64,000 nt of DNA from Bordetella parapertussis (GCA_945897365.1 CAMDFD010000013.1:1-64000), one strand, 5' to 3'; counted from the first letter of the stretch, positions 34,801 to 43,388 are shown. The notes: generated by a model not told the origin, from the sequence alone. Translations and numbers: made by a program.

Positions 34801-35122
34801 CGCAACACGCGGAACGGCCGCTGCGATCCAGGAGGCTGGTATTCCCGTGATACTGGTCAACAAGGTCGCCGAAGGTCGTCCGCACATTGTCGACATGCTC
34901 AAAAATGGCGAAATCTCTCTCGTGATTAATACCGTCGAAGAGCGCCGCAATGCGATCACCGATTCGCGCGCGATTCGTACCCAAGCCTTGGCGGCACGCG
35001 TGACCTATTACACGACGATTGCGGGCGCGCTCGCGGCCGTCGAGGGCATGCAATACTTGCGCGAAGGTCTCGGGATCAAGGTGTACTCACTCCAAGACTT
35101 ACACCGCTCGCTCGCTTCTTAA
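31883..35122 (+). CDS. carB: Carbamoyl-phosphate synthase large subunit
   Basis: Makes carbamoyl phosphate from bicarbonate, ammonia and two ATP. 1079 residues, full length. It has two homologous ATP-grasp halves (starting KSILIIGAGPIIIGQACEFD and KIMVLGGGPNRIGQGIEFD, about 555 residues apart), each with a VIRPSFTLGG or VVRPSYVLGG nucleotide loop. An oligomerisation region lies between them, with a C-terminal MGS-like allosteric domain from about residue 935. Start MPKRTDLKSI is standard. It forms an operon with carA. Confidence 0.98.
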   Translation: MPKRTDLKSILIIGAGPIIIGQACEFDYSGAQACKALKAEGYRTILVNSNPATIMTDPETADVTYIEPITWQVVEKIIEKERPDAVLPTMGGQTALNCALDLDKHGVLKKYNVELIGANAHAIEKAEDRQKFKVAMSAIGLESARSGVAHTLEEAWEVQKRIAIEVGTSGFPAVIRPSFTLGGSGGGIAYNAEEFETICRRGLEASPTSELLIEESLLGWKEFEMEVVRDCADNCIIVCSIENLDPMGVHTGDSITVAPAQTLTDKEYQIMRNASIAVLREIGVDTGGSNVQFAVNPENGRMIVIEMNPRVSRSSALASKATGFPIAKVAARLAVGYTLDELKNEITGGATPASFEPTIDYVVTKVPRFAFEKFPTADARLTTQMKSVGEVMAIGRTFQESFQKALRGLEVGVDGLNQKTTDREKIQIELGEPGPERIWYVGDAFAQGFSLDEVHQLTKIDPWFLAQIKEIVDIELALEQRTLADLDVETLLQLKRRGFSDRRLAFLLDTVEAEVRKLRHQFNVRPVYKRVDTCAAEFATNTAYLYSTYEQECEAAPTDRKKIMVLGGGPNRIGQGIEFDYCCVHAALALREDGYETIMVNCNPETVSTDYDTSDRLYFEPLTLEDVLEIVHKEKPVGIIVQYGGQTPLKLARALEANGAPIIGTSPESIDVAEDRERFQKLLNKLNLRQPPNRTARTESEALNHAQEIGYPLVVRPSYVLGGRAMEIVHEQIDLERYMREAVKVSNDSPVLLDRFLNNAIEIDVDCLCDGQEVFIGGVMEHIEQAGVHSGDSACCLPPYSLSPEMTEEIKRQTALMARALNVKGLMNVQFAVQNGDVYVLEVNPRASRTVPFVSKATGLQLAKIAARAMAGQSLASQGITKEVVPHYFSVKEAVFPFVKFPGVDTILGPEMKSTGEVMGVGETFGEAFVKSQMAASVNLPESGTVFISVKNADKPKAVQVARGLHGLGFKVVATRGTAAAIQEAGIPVILVNKVAEGRPHIVDMLKNGEISLVINTVEERRNAITDSRAIRTQALAARVTYYTTIAGALAAVEGMQYLREGLGIKVYSLQDLHRSLAS

Positions 35123-35144
35123 CGATATTTAGGCAGACTGGCTG

Positions 35145-36317
35145 ATGACTCTCCCCTATACTGGATTTCGTGTTTTAGACATCAGCCAGGGCATCGCAGG
35201 ACCTTATTGCGCGCATATTCTGTGGCAACAGGGTGCCGATGTCATTAAAGTCGAACCCCCAGCGGGCGACTGGATTCGTCATGTTGGTGTCACAAAAGAT
35301 GATCACAGCGCCTATGGCATTCAGCACAGTGCCGGTAAAAAAGCGCTTGCTTTGGATGCACGGTCTTCCGAGGGTAAAAAAATCTTGCTGGACATGGCGA
35401 TGCAAGCCGATGTCCTCGTGCAAAATTTTCGTCCTGGTGTCGCGCAGCGCTTGGGCGTTGGTTATGAGGCGCTTTCCTTGCTCAAACCGGACCTCGTCTA
35501 CGTCTCGATTAGTGGCTACGGACCGGATGGTCCCTACGCTGACGCACCGGCGACAGACTCAGTCATGCAAGCCGACAGCGGACTGATGTTTTCCAATCAG
35601 GATGAGCACGGCACACCACGTCGCATCGGCTTGTTAGCCGCAGATGTGATGACGGGTTTGTATGCGGCACAAGGCGCTGCAACCGCCCTGTATCAACGGT
35701 TGGCGCGCCAGCAAGGCACGCATGTGGAAGTGAGCCTCTTTGAGGCCTGCGCCTCGTTTCAAGGCATGTGCTTTATCGAAGAAGCGATCGCAGGCAAGCG
35801 ACCGTTTGGTTCGGTCAGCGCCCCGAACGGGGTCTTTGACAGCGCCGACGGTAAAATTTCTGTTGTGACGGTCCACACTGAGCATTTCCACAATATTTGC
35901 GATGCGATGGGCCACGAGGAGTGGAAGACGGATCCGCGTTTTCTCGACAACCATATTCGTTTTGAAAACAGAGCCGCTTTGCACGAGGCCATGCGTCTAC
36001 AACTGCGCCATCACTCCACCGAGTATTGGACTGCATTATTTAAAAAGCACGATGTACTGCATGCCGTGGTGCGTGATTACCAGGGGGTGCTCAATCATCC
36101 TCAGGCCCTTCACCTCAACTTGACGCAGCAACTTGAGCAACAGGGTGTGGGCGTCCTTCCTTATATTGGTATTCCGATTCACCCCCATCGTCGCCCAGTT
36201 GAAAGTTCGCCGCGTATTGGCGAACATTCGATCGAGATTTTGCAACAACTGGGCCTGACCCAAGAGACGATTGAGCAACTCCTCGTTTCGGGTGTCGTCA
36301 AGCAGGCAGGTCGTTAG
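35145..36317 (+). CDS. CaiB/BaiF (family III) CoA-transferase
   Basis: 390 residues. The N-terminus YTGFRVLDISQGIAGPYCAHILWQQGADVIKVEPP is characteristic, and the catalytic aspartate is expected in GLLAADVMTGLYAAQG near residue 167. It differs clearly from the CaiB at 7720-8913, so it is not a recent copy. It lies 22 bp after carB, between carB and greA, and is followed by an SDR after two bases. Its acyl substrate is unknown. Position behind carB suggests insertion into an ancestral carAB-greA order. Confidence 0.9.
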   Translation: MTLPYTGFRVLDISQGIAGPYCAHILWQQGADVIKVEPPAGDWIRHVGVTKDDHSAYGIQHSAGKKALALDARSSEGKKILLDMAMQADVLVQNFRPGVAQRLGVGYEALSLLKPDLVYVSISGYGPDGPYADAPATDSVMQADSGLMFSNQDEHGTPRRIGLLAADVMTGLYAAQGAATALYQRLARQQGTHVEVSLFEACASFQGMCFIEEAIAGKRPFGSVSAPNGVFDSADGKISVVTVHTEHFHNICDAMGHEEWKTDPRFLDNHIRFENRAALHEAMRLQLRHHSTEYWTALFKKHDVLHAVVRDYQGVLNHPQALHLNLTQQLEQQGVGVLPYIGIPIHPHRRPVESSPRIGEHSIEILQQLGLTQETIEQLLVSGVVKQAGR

Positions 36318-36319
36318 CG

Positions 36320-37078
36320 GTGGGCGTTTTTATTACGGGTGCCAGTAGTGGTCTTGGCGCAGCCTTGACGCATCACTATGCGGCGCAGGGTCATGTGGTG
36401 GGCTTGCTCGCGCGTCGCGGCGATCGTCTGCGAGAGCTCGCGGCCACGTTGCCGGGTACGCATCATCTTTACGTTGTGGATGTCTGCGATCGCCAGGCCT
36501 TACATGCGGCCGCTGAAGACTTCATCCAAAAGGTCGGGCGCGTTGACATCGTGATCGCTTCAGCCGGAATCAGTGCAGGAACCTTGACTGAGCAAAAAGA
36601 TGATTTTGCGGTATTTAAAGCGATCTTTGAGACCAATGTTTTAGCGACTGTTTCAACGTTTGAACCCTTTGTGCCACACATGAAGCAGGCTAGAGCAGGC
36701 ACGTTGGTTGGGATCGCTTCGGTCGCCGGTGTGCGAGGTCTGCCGGGTGCGGGCGCCTATAGTGCTTCAAAGTCCGCCGTCACGACGTATTGCGAGAGCT
36801 TGCGCCTGGAGCTCAAGCCTTTTGACGTGCGGGTCGTGACCATCGCGCCGGGTTACATCAAAACAGAGATGACTGCGAAAAACCCCTACAGCATGCCATT
36901 CTTGCTAGCGGCAGAAGTCTTTGCAACACGCGCGGCTCGGGCGATCGCGCAAGAAAATTCTTATACCGTGATTCCCTGGCAAATGGGCGTGGCAGGGAAA
37001 ATCATGCGCGCCCTGCCGAACTGGCTATATGACCGTCTCGCAATCAATGCGCCGCGTAAGCCTCGCCAGAAGCCTTAG
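36320..37078 (+). CDS. SDR family oxidoreductase
   Basis: 252-residue short-chain dehydrogenase starting with GTG two bases after the CaiB stop. The cofactor motif is TGASSGLG near residues 6-13 and the active-site YSASK lies near residue 150. The IAPGYIKTEM segment follows. The C-terminus after about residue 210 is basic and partly hydrophobic, as in SDRs with a membrane-associated tail. It probably works with the adjacent CoA-transferase, but the reaction is unknown. The stop codon overlaps the stop of the convergent phosphatase (TTAG). Confidence 0.87.
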   Translation: MGVFITGASSGLGAALTHHYAAQGHVVGLLARRGDRLRELAATLPGTHHLYVVDVCDRQALHAAAEDFIQKVGRVDIVIASAGISAGTLTEQKDDFAVFKAIFETNVLATVSTFEPFVPHMKQARAGTLVGIASVAGVRGLPGAGAYSASKSAVTTYCESLRLELKPFDVRVVTIAPGYIKTEMTAKNPYSMPFLLAAEVFATRAARAIAQENSYTVIPWQMGVAGKIMRALPNWLYDRLAINAPRKPRQKP

Positions 37079-37734
37079 GGCGTGACGTCGTTTTGTGAGT
37101 CCTGCCCGAGGTGATCCACCTCGCCCCACCCGAGAATCTCCCAAGACTCTGGAGAAACACTCAAGCGATTGAGGCTCGCGTTCAGCAACGGTGCTTTGCG
37201 ATCAGCCTGCAATCCGACCTGACTGGCATGGCGCCAGATGATATCCATCGCGCCGCCATGACTGACCACCATGATCCGCTCACCAGGATGTTTGACGGCC
37301 AGACTGTTCATCGCGCCGACGACTCTGCGATGAAAAAAACCTAGCGACTCTCCTTCAGGCATGTCCAGAGCTGGATCGCGACTGCGCCAGATGCGGTAAG
37401 CCGCAGGTTGATGTTGCTCCATTTCGCTGTAGATCAGGCCCTGCAAGACTCCGAAGTGACGCTCACGAATACCAGGCTCCAGCACAAGTGGCAGGCCGAT
37501 CGATTCGGCGACGATGCTTGCAGTATGCTGCGCACGCTTGAGATCGCTACTGTAGATTGCGTCCAGACGCGTGCCCGAGCCGCTCAGGCGTTTCATGTGG
37601 CGCGCCAGCGAACGCGCTTGCTCGATGCCATGTTCATTGAGTCCGATATCTTCCCAGCCTTGAACGCGATTTTCGACATTCCAGGGGGTCTCACCGTGCC
37701 GAACCAACCAAATTTCAGTCATGCTGTGCATCAA
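37075..37734 (-). CDS. Histidine phosphatase family protein (GpmB-like)
   Basis: About 215 residues. IWLVRHGETPWNVENRVQGW contains the catalytic RHGE, followed by YSSDLKRAQHTA, an acidic segment GIRERHFGVLQG, and the second histidine in IMVVSHGGAMDIIW. Such branch 1 proteins are either cofactor-dependent phosphoglycerate mutases or broad phosphatases. The length and local sequence favour a phosphatase. The better start is probably the ATG at 37722 (MTEIWLVRHG). It is convergent and overlaps the SDR stop by four bases. Confidence 0.88.
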   Translation of the reverse strand: MMHSMTEIWLVRHGETPWNVENRVQGWEDIGLNEHGIEQARSLARHMKRLSGSGTRLDAIYSSDLKRAQHTASIVAESIGLPLVLEPGIRERHFGVLQGLIYSEMEQHQPAAYRIWRSRDPALDMPEGESLGFFHRRVVGAMNSLAVKHPGERIMVVSHGGAMDIIWRHASQVGLQADRKAPLLNASLNRLSVSPESWEILGWGEVDHLGQDSQNDVTP

Positions 37735-37767
37735 TCCTAAAAATAGAGCATCCAGTGTACTGCGCGC

Positions 37768-38541
37768 TTATTGCTCAGCAAAAGCCCTTTCAATCACAAA
37801 GTCGCCGGGTCGCGTGGTGTTGCCTTCGTTAAAACCACGCGCTTCAAGCATGCCTTTGAGGTCACGCAGCATATCAGGACTGCCACAAATCATGATTCGG
37901 TCTTGCTCGCGGTCCAGACTGGGCACGCCCAAATCGGAAAAGAGTTTGCCGTTTTCAATCAAGGTTGTGATTCGACCTGTATGGGTGTAGGCCTCCCGCG
38001 TCACCGTGGGGTAATAGCGCAGTTGCTTGGTCACCATTTCGCCTAAAAACTCGTGGCGAGGCAAGCTCTGCGTCAAATAGTCGTGATACGCCAGCTCGGC
38101 GACTTCGCGCACGCCATGGATCAGCACAACTTCTTCGAATTTTTCGTAGGTTTCCGGATCGCGGATGACGCTCAAAAAGGGCGCCAGACCCGTACCGGAA
38201 GCAAGCATATATAGACGTTTGGCGGGTAATAGATAATCGATCAACAGGGTGCCAGTTGGTTTGCGACCCACCACAATCGAGTCGCCGACCTGGATGTGTT
38301 GCAGTCGCGAGGTCAGTGGCCCGTCCTCGACTTTGATACTCAAAAACTCAAGGTGCTCTTCGTAGTTGGCGCTCGCGATACTGTACGCACGCAAGAGGGG
38401 CTTATCATTGACCCGCAGACCGATCATGGTGAAATGACCGTTACTAAACCTCAGTGAGGGATCGCGCGTCGTCGTAAAACTAAAGAGGCGGTCTGTCCAA
38501 TGATGCACACTCAGGACTTTTTCTTCGTTAAAGGCACTCAT
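37768..38541 (-). CDS. fpr: Ferredoxin--NADP+ reductase
   Basis: FAD flavoprotein of 257 residues from the ATG at 38541. It moves electrons between NADPH and ferredoxin or flavodoxin, often under oxidative stress. It has the FAD-binding LLRAYSIASANYEEHLEF, the NADPH-binding LASGTGLAPFLSVI near residue 116, and the C-terminal FVIERAFAEQ of subclass bacterial FPRs. An upstream extension of the frame is unlikely. It is divergent from the ABC transporter operon across 192 bp that contains three inverted repeats. Confidence 0.92.
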   Translation of the reverse strand: MSAFNEEKVLSVHHWTDRLFSFTTTRDPSLRFSNGHFTMIGLRVNDKPLLRAYSIASANYEEHLEFLSIKVEDGPLTSRLQHIQVGDSIVVGRKPTGTLLIDYLLPAKRLYMLASGTGLAPFLSVIRDPETYEKFEEVVLIHGVREVAELAYHDYLTQSLPRHEFLGEMVTKQLRYYPTVTREAYTHTGRITTLIENGKLFSDLGVPSLDREQDRIMICGSPDMLRDLKGMLEARGFNEGNTTRPGDFVIERAFAEQ

Positions 38542-38733
38542 GCGGATGTTCTTTATGTCTGACAATAAAAAACTATAACAAATATGGCGGAGAATCTTCG
38601 CCAAGTTGACGGATAACTACGGTTAACGCTTAGCGAGCGTTCAATTTGGTTAAAGTTTTTGGTCTGTAAGGCTATAGTGGCTATTCGCCACAATGCGCGA
38701 TCGAAATGTTGACTGGTTGTAGGAGCTAAATTC
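38542..38733. promoter_or_regulatory. Divergent fpr/ABC transporter control region
   Basis: A 192-bp intergenic region with three compact inverted repeats: an imperfect GGCGGAGA/TCTTCGCC at about 38587-38603, a perfect AACGCT-N5-AGCGTT at 38625-38641, and a perfect GTGGC-N5-GCCAC at 38677-38691. A -10-like TATAGT lies at about 38673-38678 for the plus-strand operon. These may be operators. No regulator is encoded nearby. Confidence 0.45.
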
Positions 38734-39948
38734 ATGAGTATGCAGATCCCGTTTAAATGGACCCGTGTGGTGTTGCAAACCGTCGCGGTGTTGGCGTTTT
38801 CTTCTGCCGCGCTGGCGCAGGGCACGATTAAGATTGGCGAGATCAATAGCTACAAAGCGCAGCCCGCTTTTCTCGAGCCCTACAAAAAGGGCATGGAGTT
38901 AGCCGTCGAGCAGATCAATGCCGCCGGTGGACTCAATGGCAAAAAAATCCAACTCATCACGCGCGACGATAATGCCAATCCTGGTGATGCCGTGCGAGTC
39001 GCCGAGGAGCTCATTTCCCGCGACAAGGTGGATGTGTTGACCGGGTCTTTTCTCTCGCACATTGGTTTAGCCCTAACGGATTTCGCGAAACAGAAAAAAG
39101 TATTTTTTCTCGCAAGCGAGCCGTTGACCGATAAGATTGTTTGGCAAAACGGCAACCGCTATACCTTCCGCCTGCGTACTTCAACCTATATGCAAGTTGC
39201 GATGTTGGTGCCCGAGGCAGCGGCGATGAATAAAAAGCGCTGGGCGATTGTTTATCCCAACTACGAGTACGGTCAATCTGCAGCAGCGACTTTTAAGGCG
39301 CTTCTCAAAGCCGCACAACCGGATGTTGAGTTTGTCGCCGAGCAGGCTCCGCCCTTAGGCAAGCTTGATGCGGGTAGTGTCGTTCAGGCCTTGTCAGATG
39401 CCAAACCCGATGCGATTTTTAATGTGCTTTTTGGCGCCGATCTCGCGAAATTTGTCCGCGAAGGCAACACGCGTGGCTTATTCAAAGGCCGTGAAGTCGT
39501 GAGCTTGCTGACAGGAGAGCCCGAGTACCTCGATCCGCTCAAGGATGAATCCCCCAACGGCTGGTTGGTCACAGGGTACCCCTGGTATGGCATCAAGACA
39601 CCGGAGCACGAGGCTTTCCTCAGGGCCTATCAAGCGCGTTTTAAAGACTACCCACGCCTGGGTTCGGTTATTGGCTATAGCACCATCATGTCACTAGCCG
39701 AGGGCATTAAAAAAGCAAAAGGAACCAATACCGAGGCCTTGATCGCTGCCTTTAAGGGCTTGCAATTGATGACACCGTTTGGGCCTATCACCTACCGTCC
39801 AGAGGATCATCAGTCGACAATGGGTGCGTTCGTGGGTCGAACTAAAAATGAGGGTGGCAAAGGCGTGATGGTGGATTTCCGCTACATGGATGGCACCCGA
39901 TTTCTACCCGCTGCCGTCGAGGTGATAAAGCTTCGACCGGCTGATTAA
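38734..39948 (+). CDS. ABC transporter substrate-binding protein (LivK-like)
   Basis: 404-residue periplasmic binding protein of the branched-chain amino acid type. A signal peptide ends at about residue 29 (SSAALAQ), then IKIGEINSYKAQPAFLEPYKKGMELAVEQINAAGGLNGKKIQL, the typical type I fold start. The ligand is not necessarily an amino acid, because related proteins bind aromatic acids, amides and other solutes. First gene of a four-gene transporter operon, 19 bp before the permease, with TAGGAG upstream of its ATG. Confidence 0.92.
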   Translation: MSMQIPFKWTRVVLQTVAVLAFSSAALAQGTIKIGEINSYKAQPAFLEPYKKGMELAVEQINAAGGLNGKKIQLITRDDNANPGDAVRVAEELISRDKVDVLTGSFLSHIGLALTDFAKQKKVFFLASEPLTDKIVWQNGNRYTFRLRTSTYMQVAMLVPEAAAMNKKRWAIVYPNYEYGQSAAATFKALLKAAQPDVEFVAEQAPPLGKLDAGSVVQALSDAKPDAIFNVLFGADLAKFVREGNTRGLFKGREVVSLLTGEPEYLDPLKDESPNGWLVTGYPWYGIKTPEHEAFLRAYQARFKDYPRLGSVIGYSTIMSLAEGIKKAKGTNTEALIAAFKGLQLMTPFGPITYRPEDHQSTMGAFVGRTKNEGGKGVMVDFRYMDGTRFLPAAVEVIKLRPAD

Positions 39949-39966
39949 ACACGCTCACTCCACTTT

Positions 39967-41847
39967 ATGGATCTTGCAAGTTTTATCGTTCAGCTTTTAA
40001 ACGGCCTGGCCGGCGCCTCCTCGTTATTTTTGGTGGCCGCCGGCTTGTCGTTGATTTTCGGTGTGACGCGCATTGTCAATTTTGCCCATGGTTCTTTCTA
40101 TATGGTGGGCATCTACGTCGCCTATAGTCTGGTCACGCATTTTTCCGCCACCATTGGCTTTTGGCCGGCGATTCTGGGGGCAGCACTCTGTGTAGGCGTA
40201 TTGGGCGCTTTGGTGGAAATGACCTTGATGCGGCGTATCTACCGCGCGCCTGAGTTGTTTCAATTGTTAGCGACCTTTGCGTTGGTGCTTGTGATCAAAG
40301 ACGCGGTGTTGTGGTTCTGGGGGCCCGAGGAGTTGCTCGGCCCGCGCGCGCCTGGTTTTAAGTCCGCAGTTCAGATTTTGGGACGAAACTTTCCAAGTTA
40401 CGACTTGCTGTTGATCGTGCTGGGACCGCTTGTGTTGGGTTTGCTGTGGCTGTTGCTGACGCGAACACGTTGGGGGACCTATGTCCGTGCCGCGACGCAA
40501 GATCGTGAAATGGTGGCGGCGCTGGGTGTCAATCAAGCATGGTTATTCACCAGTGTTTTCGCGTTGGGCGCCTTTCTTGCTGGGCTGGGCGGCGCGTTGC
40601 AATTGCCGCGCGAGCCTGCCAGCCTTGATATGGATCTCAATATCATCGGCGCGGCTTTTGTGGTGGTCGTGGTGGGGGGGATGGGTTCGATTCCGGGTGC
40701 GTTTGTCGCAGCCCTACTCATCGCGGAAATCAAAGCCCTCTGCATTTGGTTGGGCTTGGTGACGATTTTCGGCGTTGAAATTTCATTTTCAAAGCTGACA
40801 CTGGTCGTTGAGTTTTTAGTGATGGCCACGGTCTTGATGATTAGGCCTTGGGGCCTGTTTGGTCGCCCGCAACCTCCCTCACGCCACGTCGGTCACATCG
40901 AAGCGCCTCTGCGCGCAGCAAGCGTCTGGAGCCTGCGATGTTGGGGCGCGTTGATTGCTTTTTTAATCGTCTTGCCATGGCTGACACAATCCTCGCCTTA
41001 TGTCACGATTTTGAGTATCGATCTGCTCGTGGCTGCTCTCTTTGCAGCGAGTTTGCACTTCATCATGGGACCTGGCGGCATGCACTCTTTTGGACACGCT
41101 GCTTATTTTGGTTTGGGTGCGTATGGCGCCGCTCTGCTCTTGAAGTATGCGGGTATTCCGATGGAGGGCGCTTTGTTGTTGGCCCCTGTGGTGGCCGTTC
41201 TAGGTGCAGCGTTGTTTGGTTGGTTTAGCGTGCGCTTATCAGGGGTGTATCTTGCGATGCTGACGCTTGCCTTTGCGCAGATTACTTGGGCGGTGGTGTT
41301 CCAATGGGATGGCTTTACGGGCGGCAGTAATGGCTTGATCGGTGTCTGGCCTGCGCAATGGTTGACCAACAAGCAGCACTATTACTGGTTGACACTGGCC
41401 TTAGTGGTCGCTGCTGTATGGTTGTTGCGTCGCATGCTGCACGCGCCGTTTGGGTATGCCATGCGTGCCGCAAGAGACTCCGCGTTACGCGCGGATGCGA
41501 TCGGGATCGATATCAAGCGCATGCAATGGCTTGCCTTTATGATCGCAGGCGCTGTCGCGGGCCTGGCGGGTGCCTTATTCGCTTTTTCCAAGGGCAGCAT
41601 CTCTCCCGAGGTTTTGCATGTGAGCAAATCAGTCGACGGACTCGTGATGGTGTTGCTGGGCGGCATCCAAACGCTTGCGGGTCCTCTGGTCGGCGCCTTA
41701 AGTTTTACCTGGTTGCACGATACCGTGGCTCGCAATACTGAATACTGGCGTGCGATGCTGGGCGGCATTATTTTGTTATTGGTGTTGCTGTTTCCCGAGG
41801 GTATTGCCGGCGCAGCGCGACGAATTTTTGTACGAGGTGCGCGATGA
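39967..41847 (+). CDS. Fused LivH-LivM ABC transporter permease
   Basis: 626-residue inner-membrane protein joining the two permeases that are usually separate. Residues 1-295 are LivH-like (GLSLIFGVTRIVNFAHGSFYMVG near the N-terminus, GLGGALQLPREPAS with the later GGMGSIPGAFVAALLI). A linker of about 20 residues (about 297-318) follows RPWGLFG. Residues from about 320 to the end are LivM-like (GPGGMHSFGHAAYFGLGAYGAALLL, GGSNGLIG, and the EAA-like loop AMRAARDSALRADAIGI). The frame is uninterrupted and the stop overlaps the next ATPase start. One chain would supply both halves of the pore. Confidence 0.92.
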   Translation: MDLASFIVQLLNGLAGASSLFLVAAGLSLIFGVTRIVNFAHGSFYMVGIYVAYSLVTHFSATIGFWPAILGAALCVGVLGALVEMTLMRRIYRAPELFQLLATFALVLVIKDAVLWFWGPEELLGPRAPGFKSAVQILGRNFPSYDLLLIVLGPLVLGLLWLLLTRTRWGTYVRAATQDREMVAALGVNQAWLFTSVFALGAFLAGLGGALQLPREPASLDMDLNIIGAAFVVVVVGGMGSIPGAFVAALLIAEIKALCIWLGLVTIFGVEISFSKLTLVVEFLVMATVLMIRPWGLFGRPQPPSRHVGHIEAPLRAASVWSLRCWGALIAFLIVLPWLTQSSPYVTILSIDLLVAALFAASLHFIMGPGGMHSFGHAAYFGLGAYGAALLLKYAGIPMEGALLLAPVVAVLGAALFGWFSVRLSGVYLAMLTLAFAQITWAVVFQWDGFTGGSNGLIGVWPAQWLTNKQHYYWLTLALVVAAVWLLRRMLHAPFGYAMRAARDSALRADAIGIDIKRMQWLAFMIAGAVAGLAGALFAFSKGSISPEVLHVSKSVDGLVMVLLGGIQTLAGPLVGALSFTWLHDTVARNTEYWRAMLGGIILLLVLLFPEGIAGAARRIFVRGAR

Positions 41848-42617
41848 GTCTTCTTGACGTGAGCGATCTCGGTAAATCTTTTGGCGGTCTTGCCGCGGTG
41901 GATGGCGTGAGTTTTTCAGTCCGTCCGGGCGAACTCCTTGCGTTGATCGGTCCGAATGGCGCAGGCAAGACGACAACCTTTAATATGATCAATGGACAGT
42001 TGCGCGCAGATCGCGGCTCGGTTCGCTTGTCTGGCCAAGAGTTGCTTGGCAAAGCCCCGCGCGAGATCTGGCGTGTTGGTGTGGGTCGGACTTTTCAGAT
42101 TGCCGAGACCTTTGCCTCGTTGACCGTGATCGAAAATGTGCAGATGGCCTTGCTCTCGCATCACCGTCGCTTGTTTTCCTTTTTGCAACCAGCGCGTGCC
42201 TTTGCCCTGGAGCGTGCAAGAGATTTGCTCGAGCAGGTGGGAATGGTAGGGCAGGCAGAGCGCGCCTGTAGCGAACTGGCTTACGGCGACGTCAAACGGA
42301 TCGAACTCGCGATGGCCTTGGCCAATGAGCCGAAACTTTTATTGATGGATGAACCCACGGCGGGTATGGCACCCGAGGAGCGACATGCCTTGATGGCACT
42401 CACCAAACGTCTGGTGGTCGAACACAACATTGCGGTTCTGTTTACGGAACACAGCATGGATGTCGTGTTCGCTTTTGCGGATCGCGTGATCGTGTTGGCA
42501 AGGGGGCGTTTGATCGCAGAGGGATCGCCCGCTCAAGTCCGGAGCGATCCTTTAGTGCAAGAAGTGTATTTTGGCTCTGGGACGACCTTTTCAGAACGAA
42601 GTGGGTCGCATGTCTAA
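41844..42617 (+). CDS. ABC transporter ATP-binding protein (LivG-like)
   Basis: 257 residues. Walker A is GPNGAGKTT at about 36-44. The signature region reads ELAYGDVKRIELAMAL, where YGDVK replaces the usual LSGGQ as in LivG proteins. Walker B is KLLLMDEPTAGM, with a switch His in LFTEHSMDVVF. The start overlaps the permease stop (ATGA) and the end overlaps the next ATPase gene by eight bases, so translation is coupled across the operon. Confidence 0.94.
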   Translation: MSLLDVSDLGKSFGGLAAVDGVSFSVRPGELLALIGPNGAGKTTTFNMINGQLRADRGSVRLSGQELLGKAPREIWRVGVGRTFQIAETFASLTVIENVQMALLSHHRRLFSFLQPARAFALERARDLLEQVGMVGQAERACSELAYGDVKRIELAMALANEPKLLLMDEPTAGMAPEERHALMALTKRLVVEHNIAVLFTEHSMDVVFAFADRVIVLARGRLIAEGSPAQVRSDPLVQEVYFGSGTTFSERSGSHV

Positions 42618-43362
42618 GTCAACACATCGCACCTCTGAATGGCCGCTCTTGAGCGCCGAGGGCCTACGCGCTTGGTATGGCGCGGCGCAAATTTTGTTCG
42701 ATGTTGATCTTGAGGTCAGGCAGGGCGAAGTGGTCGCCTTGATGGGTCGCAATGGTGCGGGCAAGTCGACGACAATCAAAACCCTGATGGGGTTGTTGGA
42801 TAAAAAAGTCGGCCAGGTGCGTTTTATGGAGCGCGATATTTCCCGTCTTGCGCCGTATGAAATTGCGTCACTCGGTCTTGGATTTGTACCCGAAGATCGG
42901 CGTATCTTTACGGATCTAACCGTGCTGGAAAATCTTGCCGTTGGTCGCCAGGCCCCCCGACATTGGCCCGATGGCACACCCGCACCTTGGTGGAGCGTCG
43001 AAAAACTGTTCGACCTTTTTCCGAATTTGGCGCTGATGCCGCAACGACTTGGCGGAAAAATGAGCGGCGGAGAGCAACAAATGCTCACTGTCGCCCGAAC
43101 CTTGATGGGTAACCCTTATCTTGTTTTGCTAGATGAGCCCTCTGAGGGGGTCGCTCCAATTATTGTCGAGCAACTGGTGCGCATGATTCTCGCGCTCAAA
43201 AAGCAGGGCGTCAGCATTCTTTTGTCTGAGCAAAACGTGCACTTTGCGCGTTTAGTGAGCGACAGAGTGTATGTTCTTGAAAAGGGGCATGTCCGTTTTT
43301 CAGGCACCTTTGGCGAGCTAGATCAACAGTCTCAACTCAAACAAGACGTCCTCACGCTATAA
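42610..43362 (+). CDS. ABC transporter ATP-binding protein (LivF-like)
   Basis: 250 residues from the ATG at 42610, whose first codons (ATGTCTAA) contain the stop of the previous ATPase. Walker A is GRNGAGKST near residue 44, the signature KMSGGEQQMLTVARTLMG, and Walker B LVLLDEPSEGVAP, with the LivF-type EGVAPI after the Walker B. It completes the binding protein, permease fusion, LivG, LivF set. The fused permease means the complex would be one permease plus this ATPase pair. Confidence 0.94.
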   Translation: MSKSTHRTSEWPLLSAEGLRAWYGAAQILFDVDLEVRQGEVVALMGRNGAGKSTTIKTLMGLLDKKVGQVRFMERDISRLAPYEIASLGLGFVPEDRRIFTDLTVLENLAVGRQAPRHWPDGTPAPWWSVEKLFDLFPNLALMPQRLGGKMSGGEQQMLTVARTLMGNPYLVLLDEPSEGVAPIIVEQLVRMILALKKQGVSILLSEQNVHFARLVSDRVYVLEKGHVRFSGTFGELDQQSQLKQDVLTL

Positions 43363-43388
43363 ATCTTGGGTGACTTTCTTTTTGTGGC

